A stretch of DNA of 64,000 nucleotides, taken from positions 36,160,486 through 36,224,485 of the forward strand of contig CM031601.1 in the NCBI GenBank assembly GCA_018398815.1, in the 5' to 3' direction. Below the pieces are notes generated by a model. That model did no database searches. It had not been told where the DNA came from and saw only the letters and a list, made by a program, of their open reading frames with translations. This document shows positions 12,031 to 22,659 of this stretch, piece by piece; the stretch's first letter is position 1, and the number at the start of each line of letters is the position of its first letter. The stretch is from Conus ventricosus. Lineage: Eukaryota > Mollusca > Gastropoda > Neogastropoda > Conidae. Made by a program: the position numbers and the translations under genes.

Positions 12031-12400
12031 TTGCGTTTTGTGAAGACACGTTTGTGTTTGGCCCCTTTCTGAATTTGATTGTCTGAAATATCTAACCAGT
12101 CATAATATTGATATCCACATTTCAAATACCGTTCTTTATCTTATTTTCTACCACATGATGATCAGGATTGAAAGACCAAAACAGCATACAAACAAGAAGA
12201 CTTTCCCATTACAGGACTTGACAGTTTTCAAGAATAACACACATTCGTATGATAAAGTGAACCATTCGTTCACATGTAGAATGTAACTATTGACAAAAAC
12301 TTTGTAAGAAAATCCATCCAAACCTGAACGAGTTTTTACCATGTTCCCAAGGCAGCCAGAAAGAAGAAACAGTTTTGTGCTGTTTCAATTCTAATCTTTT

Positions 12401-12740
12401 AAAAGGTGAAGAAGATCCATAGTACATTCCATTTCATGTACCACTCACAGTGAAACACATCCTTTTAGAGTGTTGGGACTTGCATGATATGAGTCATAAA
12501 CACTTTACAGCAGACTCCATGAAAACCTTGTTCAGAGATGTCCTACCTGATGTGATCATTGAATTCTGAGGGAGATTAACATTTTTCACCTGATCTAAGA
12601 TTTTATGAAAATTCTCAGTGTGTTTTTGGAAGGTATGTTTTAAAGAGCTGTTTGAATGAAGGTGTTATAAAAAAAAAAATTTTTAATGACTTGTGAGTTA
12701 ACTTCAACTCAGCTTTGAGCAACATTATTCATTGTATTTG
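12401..12740 (+). mobile_element. LINE, 3' end (old copy)
   Basis: Encodes a decayed version of the C-terminal zinc-finger region of the RNase H LINE (short segments matching ECWDLHD and FRDVPPDAI), followed by the 3' UTR words GATTAACATTTTTCA and TGACTTGTGAGTT. It ends in a diverged terminal module at about 12715-12735. It lies directly before the 62-bp satellite array derived from the same module. Confidence 0.8.
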
Positions 12741-12754
12741 ATAGCATCACGTTT

Positions 12755-13830
12755 GTGAAAATAGCTGGTCTGATGTGGCCTCTGTGGTCCATTGGACTGT
12801 AAACAAGATGACTTATTTTGAAAATGACAGGTCTGATGTGGCCTCTGTGGTCCATTAAGCTGTAAACAAGATGACTTATTTGAAATAGTCCTTCGATTGA
12901 GACTATAAACCGAGGTTCCGTGTGTGAACGCATGCATAACATCTTGCACACACGTAAAATCCCATCACCAACTTTCGGAAGAGAAGGCCAGTTTGGCCGT
13001 TGGTATGGATGACACGTTACACATAGCATGCACCTTCCCCGAAGATGGAGTATGGCTGCCTTAATGGCGGGATAAAAAACGGTCGTACACACAAAAACTC
13101 CACTGCCTGTGTATACAGGCAGTGTCCGCAGGAGTATCAGCCTGCGTACGCAGAAAGAAAAAAGAAAGAAAATTTGAAATGACAGGTCTGATTTGGTCGC
13201 TGTGGTCCATTGGGCTGTAAACAAGATGACTTATTTGAAAATGACAGGTCTGATGTGATCGCTGTGGTCCATTGGGCTGTAAACAAGATGACTTATTTGA
13301 AAATGACAGGTCTGATGTGGTCGCTGTGGTCCGTTGGGCTGTAAACAAGATGACTTATTTGAAAATGACAGGTCTGATGTGGCCTCTGTGGTCCATTGGG
13401 CTGTAAACAAGATGACGTATTTGAAAATGACAGGTCTGATGTGGTCGCTGAGGTCTGATGTGGTCGCTGTGGTCCATTGGGCTGTAAACAAGATGACTTA
13501 TTTGAAAATGACAGGTCTGATGTGGCCTCTGTTGTCCATTGGGCTGTAAACAAGATGACTTATTTGAAAATGACAGGCTGATGTGGCCTCTGTGGTCCAT
13601 TAGGCTGTAAACAAGATGACTTATTTGAAAATGACAGGTCTGATGTGGTCGCTGTGGTCCATGAAGCTGTCAACAAAATGACTGATGAAAGTGACAAGTC
13701 TCATGTGGCCTTATGGTTAGGCTGTAAACAATATGAATTGTGTGAACAGGACATGTCTAGAGTAGCTTTTGTAGTCCATTGGTCTGTAAACAACAGGACT
13801 TGTGTGAAATTGACAGCACATACAATGTGT
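12755..13830. repeat. 62-bp satellite array derived from a LINE 3' terminus
   Basis: About a dozen units with a period of exactly 62 bp in the best part (GGTCTGATGTGG-type words at 13185, 13247, 13309, 13371, 13433). Each unit reads GACAGGTCTGATGTGGCC, then a GTGGTCCATTGGGCTGTAAA segment, then CAAGATGACTTATTTGAAA. This aligns with the LINE terminal module GACAGCCCTGATGTGGCC and CTGGGCTATAAGCAAC. A SINE interrupts the array at 12887-13171. Units decay toward 13830. The minus-strand open frames here are periodic artefacts. Confidence 0.9.
12887..13171 (+). mobile_element. tRNA SINE family A, 5' truncated copy
   Basis: Inserted within the 62-bp array. The 9-bp duplication ATTTGAAAT lies at 12878-12886 and 13172-13180. 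It lacks the tRNA-like head but has the body, the core GAGTATGGCTGCCTTAATGG and an A-rich 3' end. It is the intact reference for the split copy at 3482-4140. Confidence 0.88.
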
Positions 13831-14956
13831 GCTGTTTTGTCAAAAAGAAAAAAAAGATTTTAACTTTTTCCACCCAGCACCTTGCTGTGGTCAGGCATAT
13901 ATGAAGGCATATGGCTGCATCATTTTGAACGTAGTACATTTCACCATGTTCTGTGCATACATGATAAATACAGGGAGAGTACTTTTAAGCTGTTTCCATC
14001 TTGTACTATGTGCTGCTTTTAGAACATGAATTTTGAATGATTATATGACTTTTTACCGACAGTGTTTTTTTCTTCTGACGTCATGAGCCAACAAAGTAAC
14101 ATTGCAGTGGGGCACAAATTTTAGATGAAATCATAATGATCGGTCTTAGCAATAACTCTGAATGTGTGAATGCAAAAACCATAGTAATTTACGTAGTTGC
14201 CGAAAGTATACTTGATTATGATTGTGCATTTTATCACAAATGTAATAAAGCCAAACTACAAATAAATATGCAAAACAAAGTGTAAAGTAATGAAGATTTT
14301 ATGTACAATAGGAAACAGACAAGCAATCTGAAACTGAAACTGTCTTCTTCATAGATTACAAAACAGTAAACAAAAATGCTCAAAACAGTACATCTCTGAC
14401 AGCTGTCAACATGAGAATTCTTATTTTCATGCTGACAGCTGTCGGGGAAGTACTGTTCTAAGCAGTTTTCTTTAACCCTTTCACCACCAGACATTCTATT
14501 TTGCATAAATCCCCATCGCCTGCCATTTTTCAGAAGATCTCTTATTTCATACCAGCATGTGTGAAATGCGGATATGTCTGGAACTAAGCAACCAATTCTC
14601 ATGCTGTTTTTTGGAAAATGGAGGAAAGACACTGTACTTTTGTTAAATCATATTAGTAATGGTTAGACAACAACAATTAAAATTTTTTGGTAATTTCAAG
14701 TGAAAAAAAAAAATGCAAAATAAAAAAAATTAACGCTATCTTTAGTGTCAACATGAAAAAGAAGAAAGCATGCAGTCAAACTCTGAACAAAGAAGGAAAA
14801 ATACTCCACTCACAAAATAAAGACCAGAAAGTAGGCAATATCCAACAGAAAAATGAAAAAAACAGCAATAAATCAGCATGCCCCAACAGCAGAAAAACAG
14901 CTGGAAGAAGTTCACAGGTTGAAAATCATCCTTGTTCACCAGCACTCCTGAAACAA
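13831..14956. other. intron sequence, nothing recognised
   Basis: AT-rich, including an A-rich patch at 14690-14880. No coding, RNA or transposon signal that I can support. Confidence 0.4.
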
Positions 14957-15065
14957 CATTCAGAGGAATAATTAGTGATATGACTAATGAGGTTATGCAG
15001 AAAAAAAACCCACACACATGCACGCACGCACACACATACACACACACGCGCGCGCACACACACAC

Positions 15066-15099
<34 letters not shown>

Positions 15100-15178
15100 A
15101 CAAACTGCTTACACCCCACTGGCACACACATGAAAGAAAGAAAAAGAGAAGGCAACACACACACACACACACACACAG

Positions 15179-15212
<34 letters not shown>

Positions 15213-15292
15213 TCAGAGGAATAATTAGTGATATGACTAATGAGGTTATGCAGAAAAGAAACCACACACATGCACGCACGCACATACGCATG

Positions 15293-15323
<31 letters not shown>

Positions 15324-15399
15324 CACACACACACACACACACACAACAAACTGCTTACACCCCACTGGCACACACATGAAAGAAAGAAAAAGAGAAGGG

Positions 15400-15448
<49 letters not shown>

Positions 15449-15480
15449 TCTTATGCCTCACTTGTACACACATGAAAGAA
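14957..15480. repeat. about 250-bp tandem duplication with (CA)n
   Basis: Two copies start at about 14957 and 15207. Each has ATAATTAGTGATATGACTAA, a CA/CG-rich run, AACAAACTGCTTACACCCCA, and a GAAAGAAAGAAAAAGAGAAG segment followed by (CA)n. A third partial copy of the last part is at 15455-15490. Growth was probably by unequal exchange in the CA tracts. Confidence 0.9.
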
Positions 15481-15489
15481 AGAAAAAGG

Positions 15490-16323
15490 GAACAAAGATT
15501 CAAAGATTTAATCCTGTGACCCCTTTGGGGCATGGAGGACTTAAAACAAAATAAACAAATGTAAATGAAACACATCAAACATCCAAAAATTTTCCCGATA
15601 ATTAACACACTGGATTATAATGTTACACAACTGTACTAAGTTTTTAAAACTTCGCTAAGTTTAGCAACACTTTTTCATTACCACAGAGCAAACAAGAATA
15701 GTTAAATACGGACTTTATATATGTAAATTGTTTTGGTATAAACTTATTTCTAATATGATCATATTTGGTGCATTTCATTACAAAATTAAATTTGTCGCCA
15801 AGGTCATTCTGGTCGCAGTCCCGACAGTCGTTCATCATGAGGTATTCCAAATCATCTGCCAGTTTCGATCATGAGTTTTGATTACCACAGCGGAACCGAA
15901 TTAGTGGGTATATATAAACATCAGGCAACATTTCAAAATATTTTTCACAGCAAAACTCTGTTTTGAAATTCCTATAAAATAAACACTTATTACTTACTAT
16001 ACACACATACACACACCCTTTCACTCTCGCTGAAAGCAATATTTTCTATGAAAACAGTCAGTCACTTGCCTGTGGGTCTCTATAACCTGGAGAGCAATTT
16101 TATTTTGCTAGGGCCTATGAGTGCAGCTCGTCACTCCAATTCATCTCTGCAGCAGACCTCTGACACGTGTCAGTCAGCTACGTTGATTCATGGCAAGCCA
16201 GCTGGGCTTGCAGTTCATTCATTATCTCGTGGCAGTTAGTCGCCCCCTATAAGGCCTCTCTCACTGTGTAACTGAAAGTTGGCCCAGACCCAGCAACACT
16301 AAGCTTGTTCAAGGGCCCCTGTG
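15490..16323. other. intron sequence, nothing firm
   Basis: Starts with AAAGATTCAAAGATTTAATC and continues AT-rich. 16050-16310 is more balanced in base composition. No exon or known element was recognised. Confidence 0.4.
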
Positions 16324-17568
16324 CAGTGATGTAGATTTTTTAATCACCCTATAGGACACTGTGTCCTAGAGATTAAATGTCAATAGGACACAGTGTCCTG
16401 GAGTAACCAAAATAATAGGACACCAGACTCGGAACAGGATTCATTGTGATAAATGTATTTTATTAACTCAAGGTCCGCCGACTAGAACTGGAGAAAAGTA
16501 TTAAAAAAACAAAAACAAATAAAATCAACACAATTATGTTGATGACTAGAATCAGGGCAAAGCTTAGTGAAAGTTGTAAAATAAATGGAAATGTTCATGA
16601 CTAAATGTTAATGTTCATTGTTGCGAGCTGCAAATGACAACAGAAATTACTCATTCAGCATCATTGTTGCGAAACAACTGTCTCTTTTTCTTGCTTGCCC
16701 ACTTGCTGACAATGGTGTGCAGATATGACTCTTCCCTTTCCTTCTGGCCTTCGAGCTTTGTCTTCAGGATCATGTCTTGCATCTTCACTGACAGCCTGTT
16801 CCGCCTTGCAGTGCACACCAAATTCTGTGAGCTGAAGCCTCTTTCCACATCAGCAGTGTGCACAGGTAGAACAAGGCATATCTGTGCCAGCTTCATCAGA
16901 TTGGGGAAATCTGCCTTGTTAAACTGACTGATCAGTTTCCACAAAGAAGCAGTGCTGTCCCTTGGATAAAGCTGTGCCTTGACAGTAGACTTTGCTTCTT
17001 TCCACTCTTCTCTTGTAGCTTCTGGATCACAGAGAGGAGTGGAAATGTTGGATTTCTCAGTGCCATCCTCTTCCTTCCATGTTACTACAACTTCCTTGCC
17101 AAAGTGGTCAAAGATCGCTGATCTTTTTCACATTTGAGTCTCTTCTTTGGTGGCATGATGAAGACTGATGGCGTGATGCACACGTTTTTACCACTGTCGG
17201 ATGTGAAGGAAAACAAACCGCGCGCAGGCCGGAAATTCAACAAGAGTTACTCGCTCTTGCTGAATTCTAAGTCTGTGCTCCTCTCGCCTATCGCATCGCG
17301 CTTCAGTCGGTACGTCAGCCTCAGAGCTGTGCAAATTTTCCCGAACACGCGATGCGCTTGGCTCTGCCTTTCAACGCTACTCAGTCTCGCACGCCTCCGC
17401 ACAATAAAACGGCTGTAGACTTGTCCGCGACCTCGCGAAAACGATAGGACATGCGACCGCTTCGCTTGTATTAGGATCGGACATTTGACCGGATGGAGGT
17501 CGAGCCGATCGGTCATTTTACATTTCTATCGGTCAATGACCGGAGACCGATGGAAATCTACATCACTG
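16324..17568 (-). mobile_element. hAT-family DNA transposon, internally deleted
   Basis: Terminal inverted repeats CAGTGATGTAGATTT (16324) and its complement AAATCTACATCACTG (ends 17568), of the CAG-starting kind typical of hAT elements. Subterminal palindromes AGGACACTGTGTCCT and AGGACACAGTGTCCT lie near 16363-16403. An 8-bp target duplication is not preserved. Only CTGTG borders both ends, and the right side runs into (TG)n. The element carries a transposase remnant on the minus strand. Confidence 0.85.
16651..17155 (-). pseudogene. hAT transposase remnant (start and C-terminal dimerisation domain)
   Basis: On the minus strand a basic start (MPPKKRLKCEKDQ at about 17155) is joined after some 20 codons, with a frame change, to the C-terminal hAT dimerisation domain. 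The domain reads LAQICLVLPVHTADVERGF, then RRNRLS, and ends at 16651. The ERxFS and RNRL words are the family signature. The zinc-finger region and the DDE catalytic core are missing, so it cannot catalyse transposition. It most resembles the ZNF862/KIAA1586-like hAT branch, a tentative call. Confidence 0.85.
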
Positions 17569-17880
17569 CTGTGTGTGTGTGTGCGCGCGACACACTGAGC
17601 ACTGCTCAGCCACTTGGCACGCCTCCAACAGTCAGCCACTGTGATATTTCGGTCAAGAACCCCCCCCCCCCCCCCTCCCGCCCCTTTCACATAGGGTCAA
17701 ATGTTTGCTACTCACAATCTGAGTTTTCTTTATCTTATTCAGTATCAACTGACCGTCTTTTCAATATTTCCAGCACCTGATCTGTGGTAAATGTACAGCG
17801 AGACTGAGTACGTGAAGTGCTTGGTTGTGACGCCATAGTGAATGGGAAAAACATTCGGAATAAATTGATAAAGAACACTT

Positions 17881-18733
17881 TTTTTTTTTCTTTTTTTCTT
17901 TTTTTTTTTGCTGTCCCACTCTCTGCGCCACCTCAGAGGCAGTGCACCCACGCCGTTCATTCCGACACCCCATCCACAGCCACAGCCCGGTCGGCCCCGC
18001 CGCAGCCCCGGCACCGGCAATCCACAGGAAGCAGTCAATGTCAAGTCGTCAAGAGGCAACCCACCGGAGGAGACACTGCACTGCTGCCGAGTCACTTCGG
18101 TGGTGTTCAGTGGCGCCTGTTCTGATCTAACATACGCAGGACACCACCTACTAAGCCCCCTACTGACGACAATAATTGCTTAGTCGCGGAGCCGGCGTGA
18201 GTGAGCTCTCCCTCCGGAGGGCGCCACCACGTCCGTCCAACGACAGCCCCCATGGACTCGCCGATACCGGTGACCTCGACGGAACCAAACCAAGGTCACA
18301 GACGTGGAGAGGACATCGAAATTGAGGTCACCATGAGAGCAGGGCATGAAGGGCCACAGAATTTGAGACATTTTTTTTAATGCTGATTGATGAGAATGAG
18401 GATGATTAAGATGATGCTACGGAGTTTCGGTCTGAGACTACATGACAGGGCTGTACTCTACGCTTCCTTTCATAATATATCCCGGCGTCAACCAGGCCCG
18501 AGAGATACAGGCACCTGCAGTGTTGGTCATGAAATTTGAGCAACACTCTCAGAAACGCATCCATTAAGTGGATGAAACTCGACTGTGTGGTCCCAGTCTT
18601 CCCAACTGAGTCCGCAGCAAACTCAACTCTGGGTAGGAGCCGGTCGGGGCAGAAAAAAACCACATGACTTCTGATGGGATTCGAACCCACGACCTCCCAG
18701 CCGGGAGTCCGCGACGTTAACCACGGCGGCTGG
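17881..18733 (-). mobile_element. 853-bp composite tRNA SINE (family C) with poly(A) tail
   Basis: A complete retroposon on the minus strand. The target duplication TGATAAAGAACACTT (15 bp) lies at 17866-17880 and 18734-18748. The 5' head near 18733 is tRNA-like, with GGTTCGAATCC as a perfect B box (about 18680). The body runs to about 18370, and a GC-rich 450-bp segment follows. It ends in a poly(A) tail seen as T runs at 17881-17910. A second copy of the head and body lies at 56974-57225. The length is well above the usual 150-500 bp of SINEs. Confidence 0.85.
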
Positions 18734-18982
18734 TGATAAAGAACACTTAACTGAACTGCGCTCTGATGAAGCAAATGGCTGTGAGCACAGGTCAGGGAAT
18801 CACCCAACTATGACATTTCTTTCTGGCTTTCCGTCTCATCAGATTAGAGAGTGAGAATATCGGGAGTTAGGTAAACCTAGTTGGTCGCCTTTTGGCGACC
18901 TCAGCGATGACCCACATTGTCACCAAACGGCAACATCGGCGGTGTAAGGGTTAATTGTGTTTGCAACCCTGAAGATGGGAAA

Positions 18983-19364
18983 TTAACTCTTTCATCCCTA
19001 CTACCCGGTTTTCCGGTTAGCAGAAATCCTACCCTTCCTTCCTGCAGCCCGGAAAATTGGTTCTCGCGGTAAGCCCTTTGAACTTCGCGCGAGTCGCGTC
19101 ATCGGTACACGTTATGACCAGGTCGCTTGCGCGGCAGTGTTAATGAATGGAATGGATGAAGTGGTGATAATTGGCCCCTACAGCATGGGAAAATGATCGC
19201 CGCTCTATTCTGGCCAGTTTGGTACTGCATACGTGGCAGTTCTCACTTTACACTTCTGTTTTGTTTTTCTCTAAATCCAGGAGTGAAGGGATTACTCATA
19301 TTATAGAGAATCTAGGAACAAGAGGAAGTAGTGGTTCATAGAAAAGTAGGAATGAATGAGTTAA
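18983..19364. mobile_element. TTAA MITE (piggyBac-like ends)
   Basis: 382 bp bounded by TTAA on both sides. Imperfect inverted ends are TTAACTCTTTCATCCCTAC (left) and GTAGGAATGAATGAGTTAA (right). No coding capacity. TTAA target choice and this kind of terminal word are typical of piggyBac-mobilised MITEs. It could be non-autonomous kin of the piggyBac sequences near 52714 and 57228, which I did not prove. Confidence 0.65.
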
Positions 19365-19968
19365 TGACATTTGTCGAAAATTTACTAGCCTGTTTCTTAT
19401 TGTGCATGAAATCTGCATAACTTTAGACTGGTTTGTGTGTTTATGTGTATTTTGGCTGTTTTCCCATTAACACTGCTGTCTGTTTTATTTCGTCAATTAC
19501 TACAACATGTCAGAATACAAGATACAAAGGAAATTATGGAGGATCTGTTTGGCCCCTATTTATCAAGGAATGATGCATTACCAAATTACCTGAAAACAGT
19601 GTTATGTGTGTCAAAGAAAAAAAGAATATTTCTGTAGTTGTTAGTCCCGTTTATATTCAGAGTTATAATCGTTTGAGTAAAGCAGCTCCATTTTTTTTCT
19701 GACAGAACAGTCAAAACGTGCTAGGCTAAAAAGGTAACAGGCATTTGCTATGTCAGGCCTGATAGGGTTAAATGTATTTAATTTGTGTGGGATTACGTTT
19801 GAAGCGCAGACTTATTTTCTTCTAACAGTCACACTCAACTTACATGTCAGAGGTTTTGGTTTTGTTTTGTTTATTTTTTGTTTGTTTCTTTCTTTCTTTC
19901 TTTGGGGGGGGGGGGGGGGGGGGGGGGAGGTTACATGACAGTGTGTGTGTGAAATTAATGAAAGTCCT
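19365..19968. other. intron sequence with poly(G) run
   Basis: AT-rich. A TTTC repeat leads into an uninterrupted G run at about 19903-19927. Nothing coding was recognised. Confidence 0.5.
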
Positions 19969-20232
19969 AAACACAAAGATATTTGACTAAAATTTGATCT
20001 GTTTGAAACTGATTGAAATCGGAAAACAAGTGTATTCTTCGGGAACAAATCAGAAAACAAGTGTATTCTTCAGGAACAATGGTATGAATGACACACACAC
20101 AACACAAAGATATTTGACTAAAATTTGATCTGTTTGAAACTGATTGAAATCGGAAAACAAGTGTATTCTTCGGGAACAAATCAGAAAACAAGTGTATTCT
20201 TCAGGAACAATGGTATGAATGACACACACACA
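19969..20232. repeat. 132-bp tandem duplication
   Basis: Two almost identical direct copies (19969-20100 and 20101-20232). Each holds an internal repeat of AAAACAAGTGTATTCTTC and ends in ACACACAC. The second copy abuts the CAA-tailed SINE. Confidence 0.9.
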
Positions 20233-20551
20233 TACGCCTTGGCTTAAGGCTGTGTCAGACCAATTGACATAGGCCAGAACACCAAGGCTACATCAAAATG
20301 TTGTTATGCTCTGCATAGTTATGTGGGGATTGTCTTCAGTCGTGACAAGCTCCTAGCATAACATTATCAGTCCCCCAAATCCCCCGAAGTCGGAGTGTGG
20401 CTGCCCATGTGGCGGGGTAATCAAAAACGGTCACACACGTAATGTTCTCATCCCCAGCTGATGCATTTGTGCCATAGTGTTCAAATACTTCGGCTGTTCG
20501 GATGATCCCTGGAGTCTTTTAGCCAGGGTACGGACAACAACAACAACAACA
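20233..20551 (+). mobile_element. CAA-tailed SINE (family B), copy 1
   Basis: About 319 bp starting ACGCCTTGGCTTAAGGC and ending in (CAA)n. The target duplication ACACACACAT lies on both sides. Near-identical to 39152-39468. The middle carries a version of the family A core (GGAGTGTGGCTGCCCATGTG). The head shows no convincing B box, so its promoter type is unknown. Confidence 0.85.
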
Positions 20552-20890
20552 ACACACACACATGAGTAAGTGGAACTCCTTGAGAGAATAATAATGACAT
20601 CATATTTTCTTTTACAATAATGTGAAGTGGTGATAATTCAGTTTGATTACAAAAAGAGTTGTAATGATTTGTTGCAATTTTTGAGAAATAAAAAGATGTG
20701 TCGTGGCAGCAATTCAATATGGTCATGAAAAAAATACATAAAATGCAAGCATTCGTTTGATAAAGATGTTGCTGAGCTGGTCTTGGGCAAAAGCATAGGT
20801 TCAGTTTTCATTGTAACATTTTAGAATAACTGTTGGAACATTTCCAGTAAGCAGAAGTGGTCATCAAATATGATGCTGTATTTGTAATTG
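20552..20890. other. intron sequence, nothing recognised
   Basis: AT-rich. No feature beyond an ACACAC tract at its start. Confidence 0.4.
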
Positions 20891-21027
20891 CACATACTGT
20901 GCCATGGCTCACTAATGCAATAAGCGACAGTGGTTTGCTATCCCTGCCCCGTACACAATAAAGTCCGTACGGACAAGAACCCTGAAAGGGCCTGGTGTCT
21001 TGCGCATGCCAGATCATTCCTCTTTTC
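20891..21027 (+). repeat. left inverted terminal repeat of the DIRS-like element
   Basis: Contains CCATGGCTCACTAATGCAAT and GACAAGAACCCTGAAAGGGC. It matches the complement of 31072-31207 over about 135 bp with scattered changes. Confidence 0.85.
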
Positions 21028-21406
21028 TCGGCAGCCATATTCCCGTTAGCCTCTTACGCTCCAAGTAGCTAAGTATTTTTACTTTTTCTCGCAGTTGATT
21101 GATTGTTGCTGCTGATTTTGGTGTTCTTGCTTATGTTTTTGCCTAAGGGAGAAATTTACGTGAAGCGTTTGGGTGGCAAAGCAAGTGTTCGGAAGATTTC
21201 GTCAGTCAATCTTTCCTGCTCGTAGGCCAGCACTTTTTATGGCATGCCGGAGCCTGCTCTCTCTTCTCTCTTCTCTCATATTATTATTTCTCTCCCTTCT
21301 CTCTCTTCTCATTCTTTACAGGTATCGCCTCAACTCAGCGCGGTTCTGTTGAGGTGACGGCAAGCCCTTGCACACACCCCTTAATTTCTCATGGTGATCG
21401 ACTCGG

Positions 21407-22659
21407 CTCCCTCCGGGGTTGCAACCTTGCCGTGGTTGGAGGGCTTGCATGGTCCTGTGATCCCTTAAGCTTTGCTGGCGGGGGCATTCAAACTCGAAGA
21501 TAGGCTGGTTTTTTAAAATGCTTCTAGGCCTGAAAAGTCAAGATGCTGTCTGGCCTAAGCACAACGTGGTAAGGAGTTGATACCCCTGGTAGGGCTTCCC
21601 ATGTCAGATAGGCTAATGGTGAGGATCCTGACTAATAGTAACCCGCCTTTCTCCTTTTCTTGTTTTCTGCCTTTCTTATTTGGCTCTTTTCTCTATCTTC
21701 ATCTCCCCTTCAAGTCTTCTTTTCCACACTCTTTCTCTCTCTGTGGTCTTCTTAAGATCCGCCGCGTTTGCCGTGCGGTGCAACCTGTGACGGAGGGGAA
21801 TGAGATCCTGGTGATTGAGAGGGCCAGCACCCTCAACACATCACTTTGGCTCGGACCTCTCCCAGACAGGAGGTACACTCTGGCCCAGGTGTATCAATCG
21901 GCTTCCCCTTCATGGGGCTGGGTCAAGACAGGCAGTTCTCCGACTGGCCAAGGTAACCCCTGCAGTGCTCAGCTGTCTATTCCCGGGAGTTGGGCATGAT
22001 CAGGGAGGATAGGGTTGGTAGGTTTCTGTCTGTCGTATATCTCTCCTGAAACCGGAAGGGGTCAAGACAATGATTTCTTGGCCCTGGCCCCTTAGTTGGA
22101 CTCCATGGTGGGTGGGTAAAGGTGAGACGAAATTTATACATGTAAATCATGGCTTTATCCAAAATCACACCCCCCATAAAGAAGAGGAAGGCAGTGGACC
22201 CCATTTCCAGTCATGTGGATTCAGACAGTGCCTCGGATATGGAGACGAGACAGAGGACAGGTTTTTGGGCTTCTTGGCTTGTGATTGAAATGGCAGGAAA
22301 AGCCTATTTCTGCTCTGAGTCCTTTTGCAATTCAGAAGGGCTTCCAAGGTCTAGCAGGTGACCCTCAATCAGTGAAAAGGCTACGGAACGGCTCATTCCT
22401 CGTCCAGTGCAGGTCGAAGCAGCTGCTGAGGGCAACAAAACTCGTGGACAGAGTGATCCGGATGACTCCCCATCAGCAGTTAAATTCGTCCAAAGGAGTT
22501 ATTCGGTGCCCAGATTTGAAAGGTGTCTCAGAAGCGGAGATCAAGACAGAACTTGTTTTTTCTATTAAATGACTTGTGAGTTGATTTTAACATGGTGACA
22601 GCCCTGATGTGGCCCTTTGCGGTCGGCTGGGCTATAAGCAACATGATCTTATCTTATCT
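21407..22659 (+). mobile_element. LINE, both ends present, internally deleted
   Basis: Inserted in the DIRS-like element, with the 11-bp duplication GATCGACTCGG/GATCGACTCAG at 21396-21406 and 22660-22670. The 5' end CTCCCTCCGGGGTTGCAACC matches the start of the copy at 51165, so this is the true 5' terminus. After the 5' UTR comes a decayed ORF1 start at about 22149. The ORF1 words NSSKGVIRCPDLKGVSEAEI then break straight into the 3' UTR at about 22556. The terminal module and (TCTTA)n tail complete it. The rest of ORF1 and all of ORF2 are missing. Confidence 0.88.

Noticed and set aside
13061..13600. Several overlapping minus-strand open frames with repeated CLQPNGPQRPHQT-type words
   Set aside because: They are translations of the 62-bp satellite in successive phases.
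14687..15442. Cys/Val-rich open frames on both strands
   Set aside because: They are readings of (CA)n and its flanks.
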